From: Symbiodinium natans
Lineage: Eukaryota; Sar; Dinophyceae; Suessiales; Symbiodiniaceae
Direction: 5' to 3'
Length of the DNA: 41,000 nucleotides
Assembly (NCBI GenBank): GCA_905221605.1
Contig: CAJNDS010002661.1
Span: 185,001 to 226,000 of the forward strand
The position numbers and the translations under genes were made by a program. Positions 40,420-41,000 of the stretch are shown piece by piece; positions within the stretch are counted from its first letter, which is position 1; each line of letters begins with the position of its first letter. The notes beneath the pieces were generated by a model that saw only the letters and a list, made by a program, of their open reading frames with translations, made no database searches and was not told the DNA's origin.

Positions 40420-41000
40420 GCGATGGGGGCAAGGTGTATGCTGTATGTTTGAATCTATTGCTGTTTTGATGGCCATTGCAGTCTGCTTGTTTCAGTTGGT
40501 GTGCGCAGCGGGGTTACTGGTGGGTCCGGAGAGGGTGGATGATGGAATATGCGGGGGCGGCACTACTGGAGAATGTCGCTGCTAGCCACGTGCCCGAGGC
40601 ATTGCGTAGAGCTTACAATGGCCGAGATCCTTGATCGACTCGGCTGCACCAATTCTCAGTGGGCAGGTGCTGCGGGCTCTGAGAAGTCTGTGATTGGGAG
40701 CTTCGGCTTGCAGTTTGCGTTTCGCGTCTACAGTAGTTGGGCATTGAAATATGAAATCCCAGGTAAAGTGCAGGGTAGGCTTCCAAACAACAGGTTTAAA
40801 AGCTGAGGACGTTCAAGAGTTCCTAGCTTCCGCGAGACTTTGCTTTCACGAACCCTTCCGCACGCGCAGCGCGGAGCTGATTGTGGAGCGCCGCTCCCAA
40901 AAATATTTCCGCGCTAAATCAACTTTGCGAAAGCGCCTAAACAAAATCTGCGGTCCAAGTGTCGGCTAATGATGTTACTCGCTTGCAGAGTTGCGCGAAA
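40420..41000. other. No resolved gene at the right edge
   Basis: 40556-40587 is the right copy of the sequence flanking the satellite block. Several plus frames are open at 40550-40970, for example one with LIVERRSQKYFRAKSTLRKR. They lack splice support and recognisable domains and could belong to a gene that continues past the window. Confidence 0.3.

Overview
This window looks like a nuclear genome segment of a dinoflagellate, most likely of the family Symbiodiniaceae. The reasons are inferential. There are long internal (TTTAGGG)n tracts, genes are split by short introns (one modelled best as a GC-AG intron), and tandem and dispersed repeats are very dense. One 434-codon frame (13.1-14.5 kb) also resembles, from memory, an uncharacterised multi-copy protein family of Symbiodinium genomes. 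There are no bacterial operons, no ribosome-binding-site pattern, and no rRNA or tRNA that I can recognise.

Layout. 0-1.1 kb: exon-like pieces of a coiled-coil protein on the minus strand. 1.5-2.2 kb: a 51-bp tandem array. 2.8-3.0 and 4.98-5.13 kb: two interstitial telomere-type tracts, with a small four-exon gene between them (4039-4877, plus). 6.3-11.7 kb: the best gene in the window, a full-size ABCA-type ABC transporter on the minus strand with four exons. Its model closes exactly in frame at 1360 residues; one intron has an 8-bp direct repeat at its borders and another holds a tandem array. 13.1-14.5 kb: the dinoflagellate multi-copy ORF. 17.4-18.1 kb: several repeat families. 19.57-20.13 kb: a two-exon gene for a small type II membrane protein (minus), with a further ORF at 20.7-21.0 kb. 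21.0-24.3 kb: a 3-kb tract of degenerate oligonucleotide repeats arranged symmetrically. 24.2-25.5 kb: microsatellites. 25.5-26.75 kb: a TBC-domain Rab GTPase-activating protein gene (minus), with a frameshift in a T6 run and an intron that is itself a copy of a dispersed repeat. 26.9-33.5 kb: mostly repeats, including a diverged 0.3-kb pair with telomere-like ends and a 74-bp-arm inverted repeat. 33.9-35.5 kb: a chain of exons of a plus-strand gene. 37.1-38.0 kb: an intronless, membrane-anchored protein with a GNAT-like C-terminus (minus). 38.5-40.6 kb: a nested satellite block flanked by near-identical 31-32 bp sequences.

The genes do not form a pathway. The recognisable functions (lipid-type ABC transport, Rab-GTPase control, possible N-acetyltransferase) are unrelated neighbours, as is usual in such genomes. 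Exon models were built by hand from splice-site phase and reading frames, so small exons and gene ends are approximate. Many other frames in the repeat-rich parts are open by chance and are not annotated.
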